A stretch of DNA of 64,000 nucleotides from assembly GCA_035934555.1 (NCBI GenBank), contig DASYXT010000118.1, positions 1 through 64,000 on the forward strand, written 5' to 3'. Within the stretch, counting starts at the first letter, position 1. Each line of letters starts with the position of its first letter. This DNA is from DASYXT01 sp035934555 (GTDB lineage Bacteria > Verrucomicrobiota > Verrucomicrobiia > Limisphaerales > UBA8199). The notes beneath the pieces were generated by a model. It made no database searches, was not told the DNA's origin, and saw only the letters and a list, made by a program, of their open reading frames with translations. Shown piece after piece: positions 1 to 7,986 of the stretch. Made by a program: the position numbers and the translations under genes.

Positions 1-13
1 TTGCACCACAAAA

Positions 14-232
14 GTGGTTACGCAGAAAGACCGAAGGCTCCTGGGCGGCGGCATTCGCAAATACCGCAAACTTGCCGCATTAACTCAAGAGCAGCTTGCC
101 GAAAAAGTTGACCTTAACCCAGTGTACATGGGCCAAATCGAACGTGGTTACAAAGTCCCGACCATTGACGTGCTTTTAAGACTCTCCAAGGCAATAAAGG
201 TCCATTTACGCGACTTGGTTGCCGACCTCTGA
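14..232 (+). CDS. XRE-family helix-turn-helix transcriptional regulator
   Basis: A 72-residue protein that is almost entirely one XRE/Cro-type helix-turn-helix. Residues about 15-69 follow the family pattern: a first helix with IRKYRK, the LTQEQLAEKV helix, a turn, the recognition helix around YMGQIERG, and a closing helix ending in LRDLV. Such stand-alone small regulators bind operator DNA as dimers. The start chosen is a GTG at 14; the frame stays open to the window edge with no other start, so the true start could lie outside the window. The gene 285-1274 points towards it, so no operon partner is visible and the target is unknown. Confidence 0.8.
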   Translation: MVTQKDRRLLGGGIRKYRKLAALTQEQLAEKVDLNPVYMGQIERGYKVPTIDVLLRLSKAIKVHLRDLVADL

Positions 233-284
233 GCCGTTTTCCGAGGAAAAAGAGTAGCGCGCGGCCGCGTGAGCTGGCTCGAGG

Positions 285-1274
285 CTATCCTTTATTCCCC
301 GTCTTCAATGGCGGCGCGTTGGTCCTGTGCGCCTGCCGTTCGGCCTCATCAAGGTTGCGCTGTATGCGGTGCTTCAGCTCCATGTACATTTCGTTGGTGA
401 TCGCATCCAGGTGTTTTTGGGCCTCGCCAAACCGCCCGGCGAGCAACTTGATCCGAGCGAAGTGAATGTAAACCCCTTCCCGCTCAATCTCATCATGCGC
501 CAGGTGCAGCGCGTTGGTCCACGCCTGCAGCGCGGGTTCCGTCCGCAATGGCCGGATGCCGTAATACGTCTGCGCGACGTCCGAGGCCAGCGGGAAATTC
601 TCCGGGTCCAGCCGCATCGCATTGCTGTAAAGCTGGAAGGCCTTCGCGAACACCTGGTCTTCCGAGATCCCGTAGTATTCCTCCGCGTCGGGCCGGAACA
701 GATACACGGTCGTGCCGAGGTTATGATAATAGACCGGCTCGATCGGGTTTAACTTAATGGCGCGGGCGTAATACTCGAAGGCCTTTTTCACCGAACCGAT
801 ATGGCCGTAGATGTTGGCCAGGTTGTTGTAAATGGCCGGGTTATTTGTGTCCAACGCCAGCGCCTTTTCCAATTGCGTCTCCGCGCTCTCTTCGTCCTTG
901 GTGTCTCCCAGAAAACTCGCGTAAGCGATCCGCGCTTTGACATTGTTCGGATACCTTTGCAGAAAATCTTCATACCCTTTGCCCACCTCCGCCATGCGAG
1001 TCTGGATGCGGCGCTTCAACTCGCCAGGCGGGGTACCGACACCTTTGGCTTCGAACTCCTCGTTCTCCCGAATCCACTGGTCCACCTCGCCCTGCGCCGC
1101 GTCGTCATTGTCCATGACCTTCTGTAGTTGCTGCGCTTCGGTAAGCACGGCATTGACAGCGCTCGGTTCAACCGCGCGAGTCGCAGGATTACCCGAGGCC
1201 ACCTGGTTGGTTTCGGCCAAAGCCGGACCCCCGACCAGACCGCCGGCGACCCACGCGATGAACAAGAATCTCAC
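285..1274 (-). CDS. Secreted tetratricopeptide repeat protein
   Basis: A 329-residue protein starting with a clear Sec signal peptide (hydrophobic residues 3-18 ending ALA). After a charged linker, residues about 95-290 are TPR-like helical pairs, for example the segment with ALALDTNNPAIYNNLANIYG and the following AIKLNPIEPVYYHNLG. These repeats normally form a superhelical protein-binding surface. The protein would act outside the cytoplasmic membrane. The last residues are polar and basic. There is no catalytic motif and no neighbour that fixes a partner, so the specific role is unknown. Confidence 0.8.
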   Translation of the reverse strand: MRFLFIAWVAGGLVGGPALAETNQVASGNPATRAVEPSAVNAVLTEAQQLQKVMDNDDAAQGEVDQWIRENEEFEAKGVGTPPGELKRRIQTRMAEVGKGYEDFLQRYPNNVKARIAYASFLGDTKDEESAETQLEKALALDTNNPAIYNNLANIYGHIGSVKKAFEYYARAIKLNPIEPVYYHNLGTTVYLFRPDAEEYYGISEDQVFAKAFQLYSNAMRLDPENFPLASDVAQTYYGIRPLRTEPALQAWTNALHLAHDEIEREGVYIHFARIKLLAGRFGEAQKHLDAITNEMYMELKHRIQRNLDEAERQAHRTNAPPLKTGNKG

Positions 1275-1451
1275 CCGGTGAAACTAACATTCAGGCGACA
1301 AGGGCCAAAGGCAATTTTGAGGCTAAGGTGTATATCCCATTGAGCCTAAAAGGTGGCGGGGTAGAGGGTACTATCGGCTTCAAAGTCCTCTTTTCATAGG
1401 TGGGAGGAAGAAGAAGCGGGAGCGACTCCTTAACCGGGGCCGCTCTGTTTT

Positions 1452-2372
1452 TTAGGGAGCAACAAAGGCATTGAGCAGCCGGTCGGCATCGCTGATGGCC
1501 CAGAGGTTCAGCGGCCAAGTGCTCCCACCGTACTTCACAAAGCGCACGCTGCCATCCACAAAGGCGAAGTTGGACCCGCCGGTGCGGTTGCCCTTATGCA
1601 GGGTCGAGTGGCAGCCGTGTTCGATGCGGTCCACATCGTTGCCGGTCGGGATCGGGCCGCCTCCCCCGCCGCCGTTGCTGGGTTCGTACATATCCATGAA
1701 ATAATCCATCGCGCCGTTCGGATCGGTGGGGGTGCCGCCGGCGAGGTTCTTTTTCTCACCAAACATCACAGTATCAGACGTCTTCAACACGGCGGTTTCC
1801 TTCAGACACCCCTGGGGATAGCTCCCGCCCATGTAACGATTCCAATCGCCGGAACTGAGGGTGTCAAAAAAGTAGTCATTCCAGCCATTAATGAAATAGC
1901 TGCGAGGCACGCGGTCGGGAGCGGTAGGCGAGGTCGTATCGGTCTGAGGCACCCCGCGCATCAAGTCGGTGGGGCAGGTCAGCAGGTTGGTGGTCTTGTA
2001 ATAATCCACCAGCAGGGTAGGCCAGCGATACGCATTAGTGCGCGGAGGATAGAAACTGTTGTTATCGTCGGCGTACATCTTCAGCGCGTACTCAATCTGC
2101 TTGAGGTCATTGGCGCATTTGATGCGATTGGCTGCTTCCTTGGCGCGGGCCAGGGCAGGCAGCAACATGCTGGCTAAAATCGCAATAATCGCGATCACTA
2201 CCAGCAACTCGATTAATGTGAAGCCCAGGGACGAAGGCACCTGGGTCGATTGCCGCTGGACCGCTTGGGGCCGCACCGGTGGTTGGTTCAATCGTATGGT
2301 CATACCGCGCTGGCTCATAGTTGTTTGCTTTCTCAGTTCAGCATTAAATTTCATCTTCAATTCTTCATCCAT
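1452..2372 (-). CDS. Prepilin-type leader protein (type II secretion/pilin-like, H-X9-DG class)
   Basis: About 306 residues. The type IV prepilin cleavage site is obvious: GFTLIELLVVIAIIAILASM at residues 50-69, with Gly50/Phe51 at the cleavage point and the +5 glutamate at residue 55, followed by the hydrophobic pilin helix. The C-terminal part has the conserved H-X9-DG-like signature (SNFAFVDGSVRF) seen in large pilin-like families of Verrucomicrobiota and Planctomycetota, plus a glycine-rich loop. The product would be processed by a prepilin peptidase and assembled in or anchored to the inner membrane. The start is uncertain: ATG 2372 has a GGA 6-7 bases upstream, and ATG 2318 is preceded by GAGAAAG at usable spacing and gives a shorter leader. 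Confidence 0.85.
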   Translation of the reverse strand: MDEELKMKFNAELRKQTTMSQRGMTIRLNQPPVRPQAVQRQSTQVPSSLGFTLIELLVVIAIIAILASMLLPALARAKEAANRIKCANDLKQIEYALKMYADDNNSFYPPRTNAYRWPTLLVDYYKTTNLLTCPTDLMRGVPQTDTTSPTAPDRVPRSYFINGWNDYFFDTLSSGDWNRYMGGSYPQGCLKETAVLKTSDTVMFGEKKNLAGGTPTDPNGAMDYFMDMYEPSNGGGGGGPIPTGNDVDRIEHGCHSTLHKGNRTGGSNFAFVDGSVRFVKYGGSTWPLNLWAISDADRLLNAFVAP

Positions 2373-2478
2373 TCAGATTCCGGTCTGTCGTTTCGAGCGG
2401 CCCGTCCCACGCTTCTGGCTCTGCCGTATTTGGCCTGACTCGAATATTTCCCCGCCCGGCGCGTCAACCCATTACGGT

Positions 2479-2940
2479 ATGACAAAGAAAAACTGGCTGC
2501 TGATTGCGTTGGCCGTCCTGCTGGGCGGCTTGTCGCTCTACTTCAACAAAGACTATTTTGCCAAAGACAATATTCAAATTTATCATCGGTCCCGGCCCGC
2601 CCGCGGGCCGTTCGCTCGCCGGATCACCACCCAAACCGAAAAAATTGATCCGATCGTTTTCGGCTTTGATCGCAATCTCAAACTGACGGACCTCAAGATT
2701 GTGCCGGTGAGCGACCTCGAAACCAACAAGTACGCCCAACCCATCTGGCATCTGGTCTCCGAGTCCAACTCGGTGCCGATCAAGGCCTTTATGTACGGCA
2801 CACGCATCCGGGGGATGCACCCGGCGCTTAAGGGCGCTGTTCCCGAACCGCTCGAACCCGGCGTTAAGTACCGCCTGTTTGTGCAAGCGGGTTCGCAAAA
2901 AGCCCAGCATGACTTTGTCCCGGACCCATCCACCCCTTAG
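2479..2940 (+). CDS. Membrane-anchored hypothetical protein
   Basis: A 153-residue protein starting at ATG 2479. The frame is open further upstream, but that stretch overlaps the start of the divergent pilin-like gene and does not look like protein. Residues 5-22 form a single hydrophobic segment after two lysines (signal anchor or uncleaved signal), and the remainder is a soluble, probably periplasmic domain of roughly 125 residues containing a conserved-looking LTDLKIVPVSDLETN stretch and FMYGTRIRGM. I do not recognise a family. It converges on the ABC ATPase gene at 2997. Confidence 0.65.
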   Translation: MTKKNWLLIALAVLLGGLSLYFNKDYFAKDNIQIYHRSRPARGPFARRITTQTEKIDPIVFGFDRNLKLTDLKIVPVSDLETNKYAQPIWHLVSESNSVPIKAFMYGTRIRGMHPALKGAVPEPLEPGVKYRLFVQAGSQKAQHDFVPDPSTP

Positions 2941-2996
2941 GAACCTCAGATGCGGGGAGGCGGGCACAAGGTTACAAGGCATTACTTGTGCCAAGT

Positions 2997-3983
2997 TCAG
3001 GCCAGGTGACACGCGGCGCTGTGGCCGGGACCAACCTCGCGTAACACAGGCAGCTCGACCTGGCAGCGCCGCGATTGTGCCATGGGGCAACGCGGGTGAA
3101 AGGGGCAGCCCGCCGGCGGGTTAACCGCGGAAGGTAAATCGCCGGAGAGAACGATGCGTTTGCCGCGCAAGACGGGCTCGACCACCGGGACCGCCGAGAG
3201 CAATGCCTGGGTGTAGGGGTGACGAGGCGCGGCAAACAGCGTCTGGGGGTCGCCTTCTTCAACGATTCTTCCCAGATACATCACCAGCACCCGGTGGCTG
3301 AGATAACCGACCGCTGCCAGGTCATGGGAAATAAACAGGTAAGCCAAACCCAGCCGCTGTTGCAGCTCCTGCAACAGATTCAGGATGTGGGCCTGGACGG
3401 ACATATCCAGCGCGCTGAGCGGCTCATCCAACACGAGCAACTTTGGTTCCACCGCCAGCGCCCGGGCCAAACCGACCCGCTGACGCTGGCCTCCGCTCAA
3501 TTGGTGCGGGTATCGCCCTGCCAAGGCCGGCTCCAGACCGACCGCAACGAGCAAATCCAGGACTCGAGCGTGCCGGGCCTGTTCCGTCGGCGCCAAACTA
3601 TGGATGTCGAGTGCTTCACCTACAATATCCTCCACCGGGAATCGTGGGCTAAGCGCACCAAGCGAATCCTGGAAAACGATCTGAAAGCCGCGGCGGCGGG
3701 CGCGCAATGCGCGGCCATTTAGGGTTGTCAGCTCTTGCTGCTCAAACCGAATGCTGCCGGAGTTCGGCTCCAGCAAGCGCACCACCGCCCGGCCAAGGGT
3801 TGTCTTTCCACAACCACTTTCTCCCACCAGGCCGACGGTCTCACCGGCCTGCACGCTGAACCTGATGTCCTCCACCGCCTTGAGCGCCGGACCGCTGCGC
3901 CCAAATAATGCCTGGCGCGTCGGGAAATGGACGCGCAACCCCGTGACACTCAGGATGGGTATAGCGGCGGCGGCGGTGCCCAT
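2997..3983 (-). CDS. Oligopeptide/dipeptide-type ABC transporter ATPase (OppF/DppF-like), orphan
   Basis: The ATP-hydrolysing subunit of a peptide/nickel-type importer. Numbering from the longer possible start at 4028, Walker A is GESGCGKTT at 69-77, Q-loop Gln120, signature LSGGQ at 177-181, Walker B LLVLDEP at 197-203 and the H-loop His235. The C-terminal oligo_HPY region (HPYTQALL) is present, followed by the cysteine-rich GCPFHPRCP tail typical of this subfamily. I chose ATG 3983 (MGTAAAAIP) because the extra 15 residues of the longer form are not conserved in character. No permease, binding protein or second ATPase is nearby, so it probably serves permeases encoded elsewhere. It follows the YfhO-like gene on the same strand. 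Confidence 0.85.
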   Translation of the reverse strand: MGTAAAAIPILSVTGLRVHFPTRQALFGRSGPALKAVEDIRFSVQAGETVGLVGESGCGKTTLGRAVVRLLEPNSGSIRFEQQELTTLNGRALRARRRGFQIVFQDSLGALSPRFPVEDIVGEALDIHSLAPTEQARHARVLDLLVAVGLEPALAGRYPHQLSGGQRQRVGLARALAVEPKLLVLDEPLSALDMSVQAHILNLLQELQQRLGLAYLFISHDLAAVGYLSHRVLVMYLGRIVEEGDPQTLFAAPRHPYTQALLSAVPVVEPVLRGKRIVLSGDLPSAVNPPAGCPFHPRCPMAQSRRCQVELPVLREVGPGHSAACHLA

Positions 3984-4076
3984 GGCTCGATGCTTGTCAT
4001 CGTGGACACCTGGCAGAGTTGAATGCAAGCCGAATGCAAAGTGATGCGTACCCCCTCAGTGAAGTCCGCGCTCCGC

Positions 4077-7000
4077 TTACTTTTGCGCGGAGGCTTTTTC
4101 GACTTTCGGTTTCAACTCGCGTCCGTCGATTTTCGCGGGTTCGTTGCCCTTGGTTCCGCTGCTGGCGCCCGCTTCCGTTTCCGTCGCAGGCGCGGGCCCA
4201 AACAGCAAATAGCCGCTGAGCACGAGCCCCAACAGCGTTCCGAGCAAACTGACATAAAGCATGTAAACGGGCGGTTGAAAACGGAACTCGACCTGATGTG
4301 AGCCGACGGGGACCTGGACACCGCGCATGATGTAATTGCAGCGCAATAATGGCGCCGGCAGGCCATCGACGGTGACGTGCCAATTCGGATCATATCGATC
4401 GTTCAACAACAACACTGAAGCGGCGGTGGCATCGGATTTCAGCACGATATCTTTGCAGGCATAGCGGACGAATGTCACCGTGCCCGGACCGTTAGTGGTT
4501 GCGGTGGCAGCGGGGATCGGGTTGGCGACCAGGAGGGTTTGCTGCGGATCGAAATTCGGCGCGGCCAATTGCGTCAGCGCTTCCTGATCCTTGGTGACCT
4601 GCCAATGCGTGTACAATTTGGCGCGCGGCAGAGCGCCCTGGTACTCAATGACCGCCAGCTTGCCGTTAGGGTTCATCACAGCGGTAATGTCGTCTGCTCC
4701 CTGCGGTTGGGTCACACCGGGTTTGTAACCCAGGTCGAACCGGGTGCCGATGCGGAAGGAACGGCCGATGGGATCGAACTGCTGGTTGAGATTATCGACC
4801 GCAGCGGCGGGACCAAGAATGTAGCGTGTATTCGTTAGCTGCCAATATCGGGCCAGGCGGTAAATGTGTTCCGGCACCCCGTCCCACGAAATGGCGCTGT
4901 GATAAGCGGCGAAATCCTCCGCCGCCCTGGGCATCTGCACGATGTCGAGGCATTGGATATCGAAGTATTGGAACTGGTGCTGCATCCAGTCGATGCGGTA
5001 GATATCACCAAAGACCCCGAGGTTATAAGGCGCCAGGGTCACACGGTGTTCGTACGGCTGTTGCTGAAGAAACTCAACGACTGGGTTGCTGGATTTGTTG
5101 GGGTCGGTGGCCGAAACTTCATTTTTGTACGCGTAATCGACAAACAGAATGTAAGGGAGATTGGCCCGGCCAAGGTCCGCCACGAGTAGCACACCGAACA
5201 ACACGCCGGCCATCCGCGCGCGCGGTCCGGCCAATTTCCCGGCAAGCGCCATCGTGAACAGAATCACCGTCGCGGACAGGAACAGCAGGAACCAGCCAAC
5301 CTGTCCCAGGCTGAAACCCGCGATCCCATGCGCGGCAGGTTCATCGAAACCGACCGTAGTCAGATATTGTTCAAACGCGGGCCGATTGTAGGCATAAACG
5401 AGCCAAGCCAGGACGGCGATGCCTAGTGCGATAAAGCTGCCTTTCATCCAGGCTTTGTCGTAGGCGCTGGGACGCGGCGGCGCAAATGCCGGAACCACCG
5501 GAGTTCGCTTTGAGGAGGCGCCACCCGAGTTGGGCGCGGGTTCGGAGCCGCCGCGACCAAACTTGAGCTGGGAGAGTGCGTGCATGCCATAGCCGAACAA
5601 GACAACCAAAGCGAGGTTGAGGATGAGGAGGAATTTGGCCGGGTTGCGAATGCTGGAGAAGAACGGCAGAGGATAGATGAACTGATAAAAGGGCGCGTAG
5701 CGGCCAAACGCGAGCAGTAGCGCGAGGACGGCGGCGGCGAGCCAAAACCAGAGGGCCTTGCGCTGCTCGAGATTGAAAGCGGAATCGCCTTTGCGCAGCG
5801 CCTGGGCCGCCGCCCACAATGCTACGAGGATGACCAGCACGCCGGAGTAGGGGCCGCCACCAGAGTAACGCAAAAACTCCGCTTGGGGGTTGGGTTCCCG
5901 CAATGACACGTTCACCGGTTGCCCCGGCGACTTGGCAGCGTAAAGCCGGCTTACTTCTGCGCTCAATTCATTTGTCGTCAAACCCTTGGCCTGCACGGCG
6001 CCAACCTTGGCCAGGAGCAGTTTGCCGTCGGGTCCCACCGCCTCAGTCGTATTTAAATCCGCATGCCCGGGGAAGGTGATGTTCACCAGCGTGCCGGCCT
6101 GCAGTGTACCACCCGCGGCGGCTCGGTAATAGCGGTCCCAAACGGGGTCGCGTCCGGCGGCGCCCCAGTATTGTCCCCCCGTGTAGGCATGCTGCAGATA
6201 CTCGGGAAGTCCATTGGGCGTCTCCATCCGATACCCGAACAGCCCCGGGACAAGTTCACTGAGCAGTTCGCGTTTGGGCAGGCTCCACTGGGTCGCGCGA
6301 TCCCAACCTTCGAGTGTGTTTTTATTGTTGGCGGTGACGACACCTTGGACTTGGGTGCCGAACAGCACTACAACCGCCTGCGCGGCGAACAGTACCGCGC
6401 ACGCGGCCACTATGGCGACACGACCTGCACCCAGGAGCAAGCCCTCAAATCGGCCGGACTTGGCCGCCACAGCCTGGTACATCGCGTAGGCGGCAACAAA
6501 GATCGCTAAAATTCCGCCGACGTCGGCTCCATCGCCGACGGCGCAGCCGACCGCGACGCCCGCCAGGGCGACGCGCAACCACCGGCGTGGCGACGAGAGG
6601 TCCGCTAAGGCCGCCATGGCGAACAAACTCAGCCCGATAGTGATGGGATGGGCGACGACGCCCCAACAGGCGGTCGAGAAGAACACCGAATTCAACGTCG
6701 CAGCCAGCCCACCCAGGATGCACGCCAGCGGTCTCAAGCCCATTTGCCGCAAAAAGCACCAGGCGCCCAAACCAAGCAGCAGCAGGCCGAAGGGCGCATA
6801 AAACTTGGCATAGCCAATCGGACCTAGCGCTGTGAGCAATCCCCACGTAACGCTCGGCCAGGCACCGCCGAGACGTTGGCCGATGCTGTTAAGGTCTTGC
6901 CAGGCGCCCAAGAAACCAGCCGGCAAGCGATTGTACTTGGCCATCAACACCCCCACCGGGCCGTCATTGGAAAAGACGGCGTGGCCGGGCTCAAAGGTGC

Positions 7001-7100
7001 CGTAGAAAAGCACTCCCAGCAGTACCGCCAGGCACAGCGCCATCACGACAAATCCCGCCTTGCCACAAGGAGCGAAGGAGGAGGACGGTTTAGAATCCAT
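4077..7100 (-). CDS. YfhO-like multispanning membrane protein with an inserted polysaccharide-export-like domain
   Basis: About 1,007 residues from ATG 7100 (an in-frame alternative at 7142 adds 14). It has many hydrophobic helices in the first ~270 residues, again at ~430-640, and one at the C-terminus, with a long extracytoplasmic C-terminal domain, as in the bacterial YfhO family linked to glycosyl transfer onto lipoteichoic acid or other envelope glycans. Conserved-looking family segments include LVPGLFGYR, YWGAAGRDP and SIRNPAKFL. Between YWGAAGRDPVWDRYY and LRYSGGGPYSGV there is an extra ~75-residue block (residues ~343-419 counted from 7142) that resembles the Poly_export domain of Wza-like proteins. 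Such a domain is not part of the YfhO fold. Exact substrate unknown. Confidence 0.75.
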   Translation of the reverse strand: MDSKPSSSFAPCGKAGFVVMALCLAVLLGVLFYGTFEPGHAVFSNDGPVGVLMAKYNRLPAGFLGAWQDLNSIGQRLGGAWPSVTWGLLTALGPIGYAKFYAPFGLLLLGLGAWCFLRQMGLRPLACILGGLAATLNSVFFSTACWGVVAHPITIGLSLFAMAALADLSSPRRWLRVALAGVAVGCAVGDGADVGGILAIFVAAYAMYQAVAAKSGRFEGLLLGAGRVAIVAACAVLFAAQAVVVLFGTQVQGVVTANNKNTLEGWDRATQWSLPKRELLSELVPGLFGYRMETPNGLPEYLQHAYTGGQYWGAAGRDPVWDRYYRAAAGGTLQAGTLVNITFPGHADLNTTEAVGPDGKLLLAKVGAVQAKGLTTNELSAEVSRLYAAKSPGQPVNVSLREPNPQAEFLRYSGGGPYSGVLVILVALWAAAQALRKGDSAFNLEQRKALWFWLAAAVLALLLAFGRYAPFYQFIYPLPFFSSIRNPAKFLLILNLALVVLFGYGMHALSQLKFGRGGSEPAPNSGGASSKRTPVVPAFAPPRPSAYDKAWMKGSFIALGIAVLAWLVYAYNRPAFEQYLTTVGFDEPAAHGIAGFSLGQVGWFLLFLSATVILFTMALAGKLAGPRARMAGVLFGVLLVADLGRANLPYILFVDYAYKNEVSATDPNKSSNPVVEFLQQQPYEHRVTLAPYNLGVFGDIYRIDWMQHQFQYFDIQCLDIVQMPRAAEDFAAYHSAISWDGVPEHIYRLARYWQLTNTRYILGPAAAVDNLNQQFDPIGRSFRIGTRFDLGYKPGVTQPQGADDITAVMNPNGKLAVIEYQGALPRAKLYTHWQVTKDQEALTQLAAPNFDPQQTLLVANPIPAATATTNGPGTVTFVRYACKDIVLKSDATAASVLLLNDRYDPNWHVTVDGLPAPLLRCNYIMRGVQVPVGSHQVEFRFQPPVYMLYVSLLGTLLGLVLSGYLLFGPAPATETEAGASSGTKGNEPAKIDGRELKPKVEKASAQK
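5886..6116 (-). other. Poly_export-like domain inserted in the YfhO-like protein
   Basis: Residues ~343-419 of the 1,021-residue frame. The stretch carries the hallmarks of the polysaccharide biosynthesis/export domain: a turn with LQAGTLVNITF (equivalent to the GDvL-I-v start), then AVGPDGKLLLAKVGAVQ (V-x-pDG-x-I-x-lp-x-G-x-v), AKGLTTNELSAEV (aGlT-x-x-el) and a closing PVNVSL strand. The flanking family sequence runs smoothly on either side. The domain call is from pattern recognition only. Confidence 0.6.
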
Positions 7101-7170
7101 ACAGCCATTATTGTGCCGTACGGACTGGGATAGTCGAGCCAAAGGTAGGGTTTCCGCCCGCGTCGCGGCA

Positions 7171-7200
7171 CGAAAAATCCGGCGCCAAAGCGCCGGATTC
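7171..7200 (-). terminator. Rho-independent terminator of the PEP-CTERM gene
   Basis: On the minus strand a 9-bp perfect stem (AATCCGGCG pairing with CGCCGGATT, 6-base loop) is followed directly by a T run. It lies 20 bases downstream of the stop of the PEP-CTERM gene and upstream of the YfhO-like gene. Confidence 0.7.
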
Positions 7201-7219
7201 TACGCCAAAAAATTGTTAC

Positions 7220-7798
7220 TTAGCGAATGCGCCTTCGCGCCACGAGCGCGCTGGCTGCGCCAAGCGCCAGGAGCGACAAGCAACCCGGTTCCGGCACGCT
7301 GATGAGCGAAAGATCCCTAAAGGTAAGGTCGTACAGGCCGGCAAATGCGCCCGGGTCGCACTCCAGATGGATGTGCTGGATGTCGGAGAAATCGAAGTTC
7401 GCCGGCGCTCCACTCAAATCCGCCGTCAATACATGGCTGCCGGCAGTTTGCCCGTACCAGGCGAACGTAGCCCACGTGCCATGTTCGTCTATCAGGTCCA
7501 CGATTGGTCCGGCCAAAACGCCGGGGTCCCCAGCGATATCAATCGTCAATCGGATCTGAGTATTGCCCGCGCCATTGATGTCGCCCATGTACTTCCACAA
7601 GCTGCCGTAGCCATACGAAGCGACCTCCCAAGTGGTCGGCCCGGCGGTAATTGTCGCCGCCGGCGACGACCACGAGGCATACAACGCGTTAGGGGTAAAG
7701 TTGTGAAAATTGTCGATGGTGACATCAGCCAACGCCGAGTTGACGATTCCAACAGCAACTGTAGCGGCGAGCGCCAGGTGTTTTGAGTAGGGTTTCAT
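7220..7798 (-). CDS. PEP-CTERM sorting-domain protein
   Basis: A 192-residue exported protein. Residues 1-24 are a signal peptide ending in SALA, the middle ~140 residues are a beta-rich domain of unknown function, and residues ~167-192 form the canonical PEP-CTERM tail: VPEP, then a hydrophobic helix, then the basic end ARRRIR. Such proteins are sorted by exosortase (EpsH/XrtA) to the envelope or to extracellular matrix, often in exopolysaccharide producers. No exosortase gene is in this window. The gene is monocistronic, with a strong terminator just after it and a divergent secreted-protein gene at 7987. Confidence 0.85.
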   Translation of the reverse strand: MKPYSKHLALAATVAVGIVNSALADVTIDNFHNFTPNALYASWSSPAATITAGPTTWEVASYGYGSLWKYMGDINGAGNTQIRLTIDIAGDPGVLAGPIVDLIDEHGTWATFAWYGQTAGSHVLTADLSGAPANFDFSDIQHIHLECDPGAFAGLYDLTFRDLSLISVPEPGCLSLLALGAASALVARRRIR

Positions 7799-7986
7799 AA
7801 GTTAGTAATTCTTCCGGATCAGGTTCTTGGAATTAAATGGAAAGCTCATCCATCGTTTCCAAATGGTAAGCCTACCAAATCCAGGCCTTTGGGTCTAGTC
7901 ATAAAAAGTGATGACAAGGTACCCAAGCAGAAACGTGGCAGGATAAGGGCTCTGGCGGAGAGCCCCCGAGCAGCGGCGCCGAATCA

